From: JAQUKH01 sp043809805
GTDB lineage: Bacteria; JACRDZ01; JAQUKH01
Assembly: GCA_043809805.1 (NCBI GenBank)
Contig: JBDROR010000177.1
Span: forward strand, 1 to 13,608
DNA: 13,608 bases
Direction of reading: 5' to 3'
Below are positions 5,375 through 11,990 of the stretch, piece by piece (position 1 is the stretch's first letter; the number at the start of each line of letters is the position of its first letter). Below the pieces are notes generated by a model. That model worked only from the letters and a program-made list of their open reading frames with translations, searched no databases and was not told where the DNA came from. The position numbers and the translations under genes are program-made.

Positions 5375-7783
5375 ATGGAACCTGTTTTGAAACGTGTCCG
5401 AAAGCGGAATGGAGAGGTAGTGGATTTTGATCAGGCTAAGATTGCCGAAGCGATTTACAAAGCCGCGCGGGCAGTTGGCGGAGAGAATAGGTTATTGGCA
5501 GAGGAAATATCTAATGCCGTTGCTATGTATCTGAAAAAGTTATATAAAGACAAGTCGCCGGGTGTTGAGGAAATACAGGATATAGTGGAAAAAGTTTTAA
5601 TTGAGATGGGACATGCCATGACAGCTAAGGCTTATATTTTATACAGGGCAAGAAGAAGTGAAATCCGTAAGACAAAAACAGAGGCTTTGGGAGATGAGAG
5701 GATGTCTTTATCGGGTGATTCGACCGACCTTGCGCTTTTTGTCAGAACTTCGGATGAAGATATTGTTGGATGGGATAAATACCGCATCATAAACGCCTTG
5801 ATCCGGGAGACAGGGCTGGATTTCGCTTATGCCAGAAAAATTTCTCAGGATGTGGAAGAACAGATAATAAATTCAAAGATTAAGATGATTACCTCGCCCC
5901 TTATCCGCGAACTTGTTAATACTAAATTGATTGAATACGGATTTGAGAATGAACGCAAAAAGCATACGCGGCTTGGTGTTCCTGTTTTTGACGCGGAGCA
6001 GATTATTGTTACCCGGAATTGTGAGAATGCTAATGTTCCTCATAATCCCGAGGCTACGAACATGACACTGGCTGAGAATATTAAAAAAGAGTTCGCGCTG
6101 CTTAATGTTTTTACAGCGGAAGTTTCGGACGCGCATATAAAAGGGGACATTCATCTTCATGATTTAGGTTTTGTTGACAGGCCGTATTGTTCAGGACAGT
6201 CGGTTGAATATGTTAAAAAATTCGGGCTGGATTTGCCAAACGCCCTTTCTATTGCCAAGCCGCCAAAACATCCGGAAGTTTTATTGGCCCAGATGGTTAA
6301 AATGTCAGCCGCGCTTCAGGGCCATTTTGCCGGGGCCATCGGGTGGGACGCGGTAAATATATTTTTTGCTCCGTTTTTGGTCGGTATGTCAAAAAGCGAT
6401 ATGCGTCAATTGGCGCAAATGCTTATTTTTGAGTATTCTCAGCAGGCGGTAGCCCGCGGCGGACAGGCGATATTCAGCGATATAAATCTTTACTGGGAGA
6501 TACCGAAACATTTCGCGGATGTGCCCGCGCTTGGTCCGGGAGGGATTTATACAGGGAAAACATACGCGGAATATTTGAAACCTGCCCAGGATTTCGCGTG
6601 GGCGTTATTTGATATTTATAAAGAGGGTGATGGTGTTGGGAGGCCGTTTTTCTTCCCAAAACCGTTAGTTCATATGACAGAAAGATTTTTCCAAACCGAA
6701 GGCCACGAGAAATTTTTGAACCATATTTCTGAAGTAGCTGCTGAGAAGGGAAATACATATTTTGTTTTTGACCGCGGGGATACCGCAAAAATAAGCGAAT
6801 GCTGCCGTTTGTCGTTTAAACTTGAAGGAAAAGATTTTGACGACGCGAAAGAACCGTGGCGTATGCGATATTCCGCGATTCAGAATGTTACGATTAATCT
6901 GCCGAGGCTTGCCTATCTTGCAAAGCATGATGACGCGAAACTTTTCGCGCTGATTGACAAACAGCTTGAGCTGACATGCCAGGCGCATAAAGAAAAAAAG
7001 AATTTTATAGAAAAAATTCTCGCCCTCGGAAGCAAAGGCCCGCTCGCAATGTTGGCAATGAAACGCGATGATTACCCGTATTTACGAATGCATCGCGCCA
7101 CTTATCTTCTTGGAATTCTCGGATTGAACGAAATGGTTCAATATCATTTTGGGAAACAATTGCATCAGGGCGCCGATGTGTTGAAATTCGGGTTAAAAAT
7201 TATAGCTCATATGAATTTGAAGGCGAAAGAATTAAACAAACAGTATGGCATGAAATTTGTTTTAGAGCAGACTCCTGCAGAATCCACCGCGTACCGTTTC
7301 GCGAAACTTGATATGCGGCATTTCCCCAATGAGACCAAAGAGGTTATCAAAGGCAATGTCGATAAGCAGGAAATATATTATACAAATTCCACTTATTTGA
7401 ATGTTGGGATAGATATCAGTTCAATCGATCGGGTCAGCCAAGAAGGGTTATTTCACCCTCTGATTGACGCTGGAGCTTTAACTCATGTCTGGCTGGGAGA
7501 AAGCCGTCCATCGCCTGAATCCATAGCGAATTTTGTCGTTAAGACATTTCGCAATACCCAGAACGCTCAGATCGCGTTTTCTCCTGAATTTACGTCTTGT
7601 AATGTTTGCAGCAAAACTACACGCGGGTTATCTACTGAATGTTCATATTGCGGTTCTGTGGATGTTGACGGTATTACGCGGATTACCGGGTATTTTACAA
7701 GAATCTCAAGTTGGAATAAGGGAAAGCTTGGGGAATTAATTGACCGCCGCAGGGATACAAATTTTGGTACCCATGGAATATAA
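5375..7783 (+). CDS. nrdD: Anaerobic (class III) ribonucleoside-triphosphate reductase
   Basis: An 802-residue glycyl-radical enzyme reducing ribonucleoside triphosphates to deoxyribonucleotides without oxygen. An N-terminal ATP-cone occupies about residues 1-95 (VRKRNGEVVDFDQAKIAEAI), the allosteric ATP/dATP site. A second cone-like segment follows at about 130-205 (VGWDKYRIINALIRETGLD, SPLIRELVNTKLIEYG). The catalytic barrel starts near 213 with NCENANVPHNPEA (Cys216). A Cys476-Cys477-Arg site is the likely thiyl-radical finger loop. Four cysteines (742, 745, 756, 759) form the C-terminal zinc site, and RITGY places the glycyl radical at Gly772. ATG 5375 is chosen over 5351 because GGGGGT lies just upstream and the promoter -10 overlaps 5351. 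A redoxin gene follows 48 bases later; the activase gene lies about 1.5 kb on, past an opposite-strand gene. Confidence 0.95.
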   Translation: MEPVLKRVRKRNGEVVDFDQAKIAEAIYKAARAVGGENRLLAEEISNAVAMYLKKLYKDKSPGVEEIQDIVEKVLIEMGHAMTAKAYILYRARRSEIRKTKTEALGDERMSLSGDSTDLALFVRTSDEDIVGWDKYRIINALIRETGLDFAYARKISQDVEEQIINSKIKMITSPLIRELVNTKLIEYGFENERKKHTRLGVPVFDAEQIIVTRNCENANVPHNPEATNMTLAENIKKEFALLNVFTAEVSDAHIKGDIHLHDLGFVDRPYCSGQSVEYVKKFGLDLPNALSIAKPPKHPEVLLAQMVKMSAALQGHFAGAIGWDAVNIFFAPFLVGMSKSDMRQLAQMLIFEYSQQAVARGGQAIFSDINLYWEIPKHFADVPALGPGGIYTGKTYAEYLKPAQDFAWALFDIYKEGDGVGRPFFFPKPLVHMTERFFQTEGHEKFLNHISEVAAEKGNTYFVFDRGDTAKISECCRLSFKLEGKDFDDAKEPWRMRYSAIQNVTINLPRLAYLAKHDDAKLFALIDKQLELTCQAHKEKKNFIEKILALGSKGPLAMLAMKRDDYPYLRMHRATYLLGILGLNEMVQYHFGKQLHQGADVLKFGLKIIAHMNLKAKELNKQYGMKFVLEQTPAESTAYRFAKLDMRHFPNETKEVIKGNVDKQEIYYTNSTYLNVGIDISSIDRVSQEGLFHPLIDAGALTHVWLGESRPSPESIANFVVKTFRNTQNAQIAFSPEFTSCNVCSKTTRGLSTECSYCGSVDVDGITRITGYFTRISSWNKGKLGELIDRRRDTNFGTHGI

Positions 7784-7831
7784 AGAGCTTTAACACGTAC
7801 TCTGTGTTTTAACAAGGTCGAGTGTTTATTT

Positions 7832-8080
7832 ATGAATAAAATAAAAATATTTACAAAAAGAGATTGCCCGCTCTGCCCAGCGGCTAAAGAATTAGGACGG
7901 AAATTGCAGGAAAAAGGTATGAAAGTGGAATATTTCGATGTAGATGCTGACACAGGCCTAGCCGAAGCGAGCTTTTATACTGTTCTTTCCACGCCGTCTA
8001 TTCTTTTAACCAATCAGAACGGCGATGAAATTAATTCATGGCGGGGCGAAGTGCCGGGGATAGATAAGGTTACAAGTTAG
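7832..8080 (+). CDS. Small glutaredoxin/NrdH-like redoxin with CPLC active site
   Basis: An 82-residue thioredoxin-fold protein. The first strand KIKIFTKRDC leads into the redox site C12-P-L-C15, and TPSILL (near residue 54) supplies the cis-Pro of the fold. This size and layout match NrdH/glutaredoxin-like electron donors. Its place directly behind nrdD suggests it reduces that enzyme, as thioredoxin-type proteins do for some class III reductases that do not use formate. That is inference. The Shine-Dalgarno site is weak (AAGG about 13 bases upstream). The final residues KVTS are read from the first of two direct repeats (AAGGTTACAAGT at 8066-8077 and 8083-8094), so the C-terminus may have been altered by repeat insertion. 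Confidence 0.8.
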   Translation: MNKIKIFTKRDCPLCPAAKELGRKLQEKGMKVEYFDVDADTGLAEASFYTVLSTPSILLTNQNGDEINSWRGEVPGIDKVTS

Positions 8081-8286
8081 GAAAGGTTACAAGTCACAAG
8101 GTAGCTGCAGGCTTTAGCCTGCGGTTGAAGAAAGATTTCTCCCTTTGGTCGAAATGACAGACTGTTCGGTGGGGTTGTCATTCTGAACGGCTTCGTTGTC
8201 ATTCCGAACGAAGTGAGGAATCTTATACTGATGGATTGTTCACTCGAAATGTAGTCTCTTCACTTTTCACTAGTTCTGATAACCGA
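8066..8286. repeat. Compound repeat cluster between the redoxin and foldase genes
   Basis: No gene is seen in 8081-8286. In order: a 12-base direct repeat AAGGTTACAAGT (8066-8077, 8083-8094) leading into 8-base-period sequence; a hairpin GCAGGC-TTTA-GCCTGC (8107-8122) of the GGTAGCCGCAGG family also present in the coaC leader; a copy of the GTCATTTCGACC family on the minus strand (8131-8158, one change from the copies at 95-124 and 10492-10521); a partial copy on the plus strand (8177-8190); and a fuller plus-strand copy (8197-8222, GTCATTCCGAACGAAGTG...) with internal stems CTTCGTT/AACGAAG (8191-8213). The remainder, to 8286, has no recognisable feature. The end of the leftward foldase gene abuts it. 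Confidence 0.8.
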
Positions 8287-9195
8287 TTACTGCTTTTGTT
8301 CGCCGGATAATTCCTTTTTAATCTCCGTCTCATTAATGGTTACCAACAATTCATCAGCTATCTTTCCAATAAGCTGCGAAATGATTTTATCTTTGATATC
8401 TTTCTCCGCCTCAAAGCTAATTTGTTGTTTAACCTCGGCATATGGTTTTTGGAGGCTTGGAATAATCTCTTCTATTTGAAAAATATGATATGCCTTTTCT
8501 ATCTGAATCAACTGGCTTATTTCGTCTTTTTTTAGAGTGAAAAGTTCTTTTATTATTTCAGAATTTATTCCAGGGATTCCCATTGGCGGCATATCTACCG
8601 ATAGGTAGTCGTTTAAAAGCCCGCCGTTATCTTTTGTGTTCTCATCTTCGGAGACTTCCTTTGCAAGCTCGTTAAAAGATTCCCCTTTTTTTAGGCGGGA
8701 TAGGACACCGTCACCTTTTTCTTTGTCAGTCAGCTGTATATGTCGTATTTTTATTTTCGCAGATTCCACAAATTTGGTTTTATTTTCTTCATAATATTGT
8801 TCCCTGTCTTTTTCCGTAACATTAAATTTTTCAGACAGTTCCTTATTGACGACGGCATTGGACAATATCTGCGTTTTCGAGTTGTTGGTTTGATATTTTA
8901 TGTCTTCATTTTTGTCAAATCCGTGTTTAACAGCATATTTCGCAAGCATTTTTCTTACCACAAATTCTCGGACATAATTGAACCTCCATTCGGAGCTCTT
9001 TACAAAATTATCCTTCAAAAATTTATTTAATTGATTGGCTGAGACCACTACTTCCGACATTTTGATTTCGTCTTCACCGATTTTTGCCACGGCAAAATCC
9101 TTGTCAATAACAACCTTATCGGGGAATTCGTACGCGCTCACATAACCGGCGGCCAAAGCGAATAAAAGAGAAGATAAAACAAAAAATTTTTTCAT
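8287..9195 (-). CDS. Periplasmic parvulin-type peptidyl-prolyl isomerase (SurA/PrsA-like)
   Basis: A 302-residue secreted foldase. It has a Sec signal peptide (Lys-rich start, hydrophobic core, probable cleavage after VSA at residue 21, no lipobox Cys). A helical N-terminal chaperone-like region spans about 45-140. A parvulin domain spans about 146-244: KIRHIQL, a GESFNELAKEVSED helix, DNGGLLNDYL, LKKDEISQLI, and AYHIFQIEEI. It probably assists folding of exported proteins by proline isomerisation. The C-terminal 55 residues form a charged helix. ATG 9195 has a strong AAGGAG 8 bases upstream. It sits on the opposite strand between the redoxin and nrdG, splitting the reductase gene set. No outer-membrane assembly gene is nearby to decide between SurA-like and PrsA/PpiD-like roles. 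Confidence 0.85.
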   Translation of the reverse strand: MKKFFVLSSLLFALAAGYVSAYEFPDKVVIDKDFAVAKIGEDEIKMSEVVVSANQLNKFLKDNFVKSSEWRFNYVREFVVRKMLAKYAVKHGFDKNEDIKYQTNNSKTQILSNAVVNKELSEKFNVTEKDREQYYEENKTKFVESAKIKIRHIQLTDKEKGDGVLSRLKKGESFNELAKEVSEDENTKDNGGLLNDYLSVDMPPMGIPGINSEIIKELFTLKKDEISQLIQIEKAYHIFQIEEIIPSLQKPYAEVKQQISFEAEKDIKDKIISQLIGKIADELLVTINETEIKKELSGEQKQ

Positions 9196-9211
9196 AATTT
9201 ATTCTCCTTTT

Positions 9212-9297
9212 CATATAGGTGGTAGTGTTAATTGTTATTTTGACCCGCATTTGTCATTTCGAGCAAAGCGAGAAATTTTTATTAGCACTATCATATG
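9212..9297. repeat. Inverted-repeat shell around a GTCATTTCGA-family copy
   Basis: Arms CATAT...GTAGTGTTAAT (9212-9232) and ATTAGCACTATCATATG (9281-9297) are imperfect reverse complements; 9 of 11 match in the core. They enclose one copy of the dispersed repeat, TGTCATTTCGAGCAAAGCG (from 9252) through AGAAATTT. This occupies most of the 148-base divergent gap between the foldase and nrdG leaders. Confidence 0.65.
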
Positions 9298-9315
9298 GTT
9301 TTTCAAAATAAAGTA

Positions 9316-9324
9316 TGGTATTAT
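9316..9324 (+). promoter_or_regulatory. Extended -10 promoter element for nrdG
   Basis: TGGTATTAT fits the extended -10 form TGnTATnnT. No good -35 is visible at 16-18 bases upstream, which is usual for extended -10 promoters. The predicted start is near 9331, very close to the GAGG Shine-Dalgarno site at 9331-9334, so a very short leader or a different promoter is possible. Confidence 0.35.
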
Positions 9325-9343
9325 ATCATAGAGGAATTATTTT

Positions 9344-10036
9344 GTGAAGATAAAAGGTTATATAGAAACTTCTCTTGTAGACTGGGATGGAAAGATAACT
9401 TCTGTTATTTTTTTGCCGGGCTGTAATTTTAAATGTGTTTTTTGCCACAACCATAAACTGGTATCTGGCGGCGGGGATTTGCCTGATATCCCTTGGGGAG
9501 AAATTAAAAAAAAGTTATTGTGTTATAAAGGCTGGATTGACGGGGTTTGTATAAGCGGCGGAGAACCCGCGATGAACCCGGAATTATCCGGTTTGATTGA
9601 GGAGATAAAAACGCTCGGGTTTTTGGTAAAACTGGATACAAATGGCGCGTTCCCTGATTTATTAAAGAATTTATTTGGCAAAAATTTAATCGATTATGCC
9701 GCGATGGATTTAAAGGCTCCGCTGGATGAACGGTATAATATTATTACACAGACTAATGTGGATTTATCAAAGATTAAAGAAAGTATAAACCTGCTTTTAG
9801 ATGGTAAAATTGGTTATGAATTCAGAACAACGTTAGTTCCCGGATATTTAGGAAAAGAAGGATTAATCGCGATCGCGAAAGAGATAAAAGGCGCGGAAAA
9901 ATTTGTTTTGCAAAATTTTAATCCTTACGACACATTGGACGTTAATTTAAAAAAAGTCCAGCCTTATACCGAAACGGAAATGAATGAATTTAAAGAGGCG
10001 GTGGAAAAATATGTCCGGTTTTCAAAGGTGCGGTAG
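9344..10036 (+). CDS. nrdG: Anaerobic ribonucleotide reductase activating protein (radical SAM)
   Basis: A 230-residue radical-SAM glycyl-radical activase. The iron-sulfur cluster motif is C27-N-F-K-C31-V-F-C34 (CxxxCxxC), followed by the SAM-binding SGGEPAMNP (about residues 70-78). It would generate the glycyl radical on NrdD Gly772 by reductive cleavage of S-adenosylmethionine. The start LVDWDGKITSVIFLPGCNFKCVFC is typical of the longer NrdG-like family found in archaea and many anaerobes; the short E. coli-type NrdG is about 155 residues. The start is GTG 9344 with GAGG 9 bases upstream. A pyruvate formate-lyase activase role is less likely because no formate-lyase gene is seen and nrdD is close. 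Confidence 0.88.
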   Translation: MKIKGYIETSLVDWDGKITSVIFLPGCNFKCVFCHNHKLVSGGGDLPDIPWGEIKKKLLCYKGWIDGVCISGGEPAMNPELSGLIEEIKTLGFLVKLDTNGAFPDLLKNLFGKNLIDYAAMDLKAPLDERYNIITQTNVDLSKIKESINLLLDGKIGYEFRTTLVPGYLGKEGLIAIAKEIKGAEKFVLQNFNPYDTLDVNLKKVQPYTETEMNEFKEAVEKYVRFSKVR

Positions 10037-10047
10037 AATCGTAGTTA

Positions 10048-10056
10048 TGATATAAT
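10048..10056 (+). promoter_or_regulatory. Extended -10 promoter for ybaB
   Basis: TGATATAAT is a perfect extended -10 (TGn plus TATAAT at 10051-10056), 12 bases after the nrdG stop. A convincing -35 is not seen. The rest of the gap to 10146 holds only a short GTCATTCCGA fragment (10096-10105) of the dispersed repeat and the ybaB Shine-Dalgarno site. Confidence 0.5.
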
Positions 10057-10146
10057 ACACTCGCCGGTTGGTTGGTTTTGTAGATTTGTAGTGCTGTCAT
10101 TCCGAAAAAATTATTTAACTAGACTATTTAGAAAAGGAGAAGCTGG

Positions 10147-10467
10147 ATGAGTAAAATGGCATCGATGTTGCAGCAAGTTCAGAAAATGCAGGCTGATATG
10201 AAAAGGATGCAAAAAGAACTGGAAAGTAAAACTGTGGAGGCCTCGAGCGGGGGCGGGATGGTTAAAGTAATATTTGACGGTAAACAGCATCTTCGTCAGA
10301 TAAAAATTGAACAACAGGTTGTAAATCCTCAGGATATAGAAATGCTTGAAGATTTGATTCTTGCGGCGGTAAATGAAGGTTTGAAAAACTCTCAGGAAAT
10401 GGTTTCTTCTGAGATGAGCAAGGTAACCAATGGATTAAATATTCCTGATCTGCCGGGATTGATTTAA
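10147..10467 (+). CDS. ybaB: YbaB/EbfC family nucleoid-associated protein
   Basis: A 106-residue protein, the usual size for the family. It starts with a long amphipathic helix (MASMLQQVQKMQADMKRMQKEL), followed by a strand region with the conserved GGGMVKVIFDGKQHLRQIKI (about residues 36-55), then VNPQDIEMLEDLILAAVNEGLK and a short C-terminal tail ending in NIPDLPGL. It forms dimers that bind DNA and affect nucleoid structure or gene expression. ATG 10147 is preceded by AAGGAG at 7-base spacing. It precedes recR, as in many bacteria (dnaX-ybaB-recR), but dnaX is absent here and a 174-base repeat nest separates the two genes. Confidence 0.93.
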   Translation: MSKMASMLQQVQKMQADMKRMQKELESKTVEASSGGGMVKVIFDGKQHLRQIKIEQQVVNPQDIEMLEDLILAAVNEGLKNSQEMVSSEMSKVTNGLNIPDLPGLI

Positions 10468-10471
10468 AGAT

Positions 10472-10618
10472 GTCACCAGTGAAGAGAAGCATTGTCATTT
10501 CGACCGAAGGGAGAAATCTTTGTTTTGTAGGGGCAGCCCTGCGTGGCTGCCCTCTTCTACAGGGCGACCACATAGGGTCGCCCCTACATCGCTCGGAATG
10601 ACAATAAAACTGGTGACC
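10472..10618. repeat. Multi-shell nested inverted repeat between ybaB and recR
   Basis: Shell 1: GTCACCAGT (10472-10480) with ACTGGTGAC (10609-10617). Shell 2: ATTGTCATTTCGA (10491-10503) with its near-perfect reverse complement at 10593-10605. Shell 3: GTAGGGGC (10527-10534) with GCCCCTAC (10580-10587). The core has two hairpins in tandem: GGGCAGCC/GGCTGCCC (10531-10552) and GGGCGACC/GGTCGCCC (10562-10583). Bases 10594-10618 are an exact reverse complement of 13584-13608, and 10492-10521 of 95-124. The GTAGGGGCGACC type of palindrome is widespread among unrelated bacteria, from general knowledge. No gene is encoded. Confidence 0.9.
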
Positions 10619-10641
10619 TATAAAAGTGACTTGAGTTTTTT

Positions 10642-11265
10642 ATGCAACTTTATTCAGATACTTTTGAAAAATTAATAAACGAATTGAATAAACTTCCCGG
10701 TGTAGGCCCGAAGACTGCCCAGCGCCTGGCATTTTTTATTTTGAAAATGCAAAAAGAAGAAGCTGAATCGCTGGCGTTTGCCATTCAGGAAGTTAAGAAT
10801 AAAACTCATTATTGTTCGATTTGTAATAATCTCACGGAAGTTGAGATTTGTAATATTTGCGCCGATACGGCGCGGGACAAAGAAACCATTTGTGTGGTGG
10901 AAGAGCCTAATGATTTAATCGCGGTTGAAAAAACGAGGGGTTTCCGCGGAGTTTATCATATTTTACTGGGACGGATTTCTCCTCTTGACGGATTGGGTCC
11001 GGATAATATAGAAATAGATAGCTTGGTGGAAAAAATTAAAAAAGGCGGCATTAAAGAGGTCATTTTGGCTATTAATCCTAATGTGGAAGGGGAGGCGACC
11101 GCGCTATATATCGCGAAACAGTTAAAACCTTTTGACGTAAAGATTACACGGTTAGCGCACGGGCTTCCCATGGGCGCTGATTTGGAATACGCGGATGAGA
11201 TTACTTTGATGAGAGCTATAAGCGGCCGCAGTGAAATGTCGCGTGGCGAAATATCCTTGACATGA
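10642..11265 (+). CDS. recR: Recombination mediator protein RecR
   Basis: A 207-residue RecR of normal length (about 200). Its order of domains is a helix-hairpin-helix (LPGVGPKTAQRLAF, residues 18-31), a four-cysteine zinc finger (Cys58, 61, 70, 73), and a Toprim domain from about residue 82 (ICVVEEPNDLIAVE, then AINPNVEGEATALYIA). A C-terminal Walker-B-like part follows, with RLAHGLPMGADLEYADEITL (about 172-191) and SGR. It works with RecF/RecO to load RecA on gapped DNA. The start has no clear Shine-Dalgarno site, only a weak TTGAG. It begins 24 bases after the nested repeat, so translation may be weak or depend on the ybaB transcript. The last codons contain the -35 of the por promoter. 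Confidence 0.95.
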   Translation: MQLYSDTFEKLINELNKLPGVGPKTAQRLAFFILKMQKEEAESLAFAIQEVKNKTHYCSICNNLTEVEICNICADTARDKETICVVEEPNDLIAVEKTRGFRGVYHILLGRISPLDGLGPDNIEIDSLVEKIKKGGIKEVILAINPNVEGEATALYIAKQLKPFDVKITRLAHGLPMGADLEYADEITLMRAISGRSEMSRGEISLT

Positions 11266-11286
11266 TAAGTTAATTTGTTATACAAT
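11257..11286 (+). promoter_or_regulatory. Sigma70-type promoter for the por operon
   Basis: A perfect -35 TTGACA (11257-11262), lying in the last codons of recR, and TACAAT (11281-11286, 5 of 6) are 18 bases apart. Transcription from about 11293 would give a leader of about 130 bases filled with the inverted heptamer array. Confidence 0.6.
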
Positions 11287-11301
11287 TCTTTTTTAGATTT
11301 G

Positions 11302-11414
11302 TTACGTTTTATAATTCACGGTTTTATGTAGAACGTGAAACGTGAAATGTAAATCGTGAATTGGGAACAGCTTAAGACTATGTACTTTTTACGTTTTACA
11401 ATTTACGATTTACG
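11302..11414. repeat. Inverted heptamer array, unit CGTRAAW, in the porG leader
   Basis: Three groups of 7-base units. Leftmost, on the minus strand: CGTGAAT, TATAAAA, CGTAA (11302-11320). Middle, on the plus strand: CGTGAAA, CGTGAAA, TGTAAAT, CGTGAAT (11334-11361), with looser units on both sides. Right, on the minus strand: CGTAAAT, CGTAAAT, TGTAAAA, CGTAAAA (11387-11414). The middle and right groups are a 28-base imperfect inverted repeat: 21 Watson-Crick matches plus 3 G-U pairs in RNA. All four remaining mismatches fall on the seventh base of a unit. The array ends exactly on the GGAGG Shine-Dalgarno site (11414-11418) of porG. Confidence 0.85.
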
Positions 11415-11423
11415 GAGGATGTT

Positions 11424-11990
11424 ATGTTAGAAATTCGTTGGCATGGACGCGGTGGACAAGGAGTGGTTACAGCGGCTAAGCTTTTGGCTGAGTCCGCGAT
11501 TACCGGCGGGAAATATGTTCAGGCAAATCCGGAATACGGCGCTGAACGTATGGGTGCGCCTATCAGAGCGTTTACCCGTATTGATACTGTACCTATTAAT
11601 ATTCATAACAATATAGAAAACCCGCATGTAGTGGTAGTTTTAGACTCTTCTTTGATTGGGGCTATTGATGTAATAGAGGGATTGAAAGAAGATGGGATTA
11701 TAATTATTAATACCCCTCATTCGCCAAAAGATATGCGCGAAAGATTAAAATTGCAGGGAAGAAAAATTTTTACTGTTGACGCGACAAAGATTTCAATTGA
11801 AGGCATAAAAAAACCGATCCCCAATACCCCTATGGTTGGGGCGTTAGTGAGGGCGACGGGGATTTTGAGTATTGAAGTTGTTGTTAAAGATTTTAGGGAA
11901 AAATATTCCAGGAAATTTCGTCCTGAGATATTGGAAGGGAATATTTTATCCATCAGAAGGGCATATCAGGAGGTTAAAGGTGAGCAATAA
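11424..11990 (+). CDS. porG: Pyruvate:ferredoxin oxidoreductase gamma subunit (PorG)
   Basis: A 188-residue 2-oxoacid:acceptor oxidoreductase gamma-domain protein. It opens with EIRWHGRGGQGVVTAAKLLAE (residues 3-23), the diagnostic glycine-rich start. NPEYGAERMGAPIRAFTRI follows at about 35-53, and NTPMVGALVRATGIL near 133-147. The gamma subunit binds the CoA side and organises the enzyme that turns pyruvate plus CoA into acetyl-CoA, CO2 and reduced ferredoxin. ATG 11424 has GGAGG 5 bases upstream. The gene order gamma-delta-alpha is that of four-subunit POR of Thermotoga and archaea. A 2-oxoisovalerate (VOR) enzyme of the same architecture cannot be excluded from sequence alone. Confidence 0.9.
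   Translation: MLEIRWHGRGGQGVVTAAKLLAESAITGGKYVQANPEYGAERMGAPIRAFTRIDTVPINIHNNIENPHVVVVLDSSLIGAIDVIEGLKEDGIIIINTPHSPKDMRERLKLQGRKIFTVDATKISIEGIKKPIPNTPMVGALVRATGILSIEVVVKDFREKYSRKFRPEILEGNILSIRRAYQEVKGEQ

Noticed and set aside
7792..7808. Terminator hairpin after nrdD (AACAC...GTGTT)
   Set aside because: Only a 5-bp AT-rich stem with a short T-run, lying directly before the redoxin gene; too weak to claim.
11302..11423. Known riboswitch or T-box in the porG leader
   Set aside because: No conserved riboswitch core or T-box motif was recognised; the regular 7-base pitch explains the sequence better.
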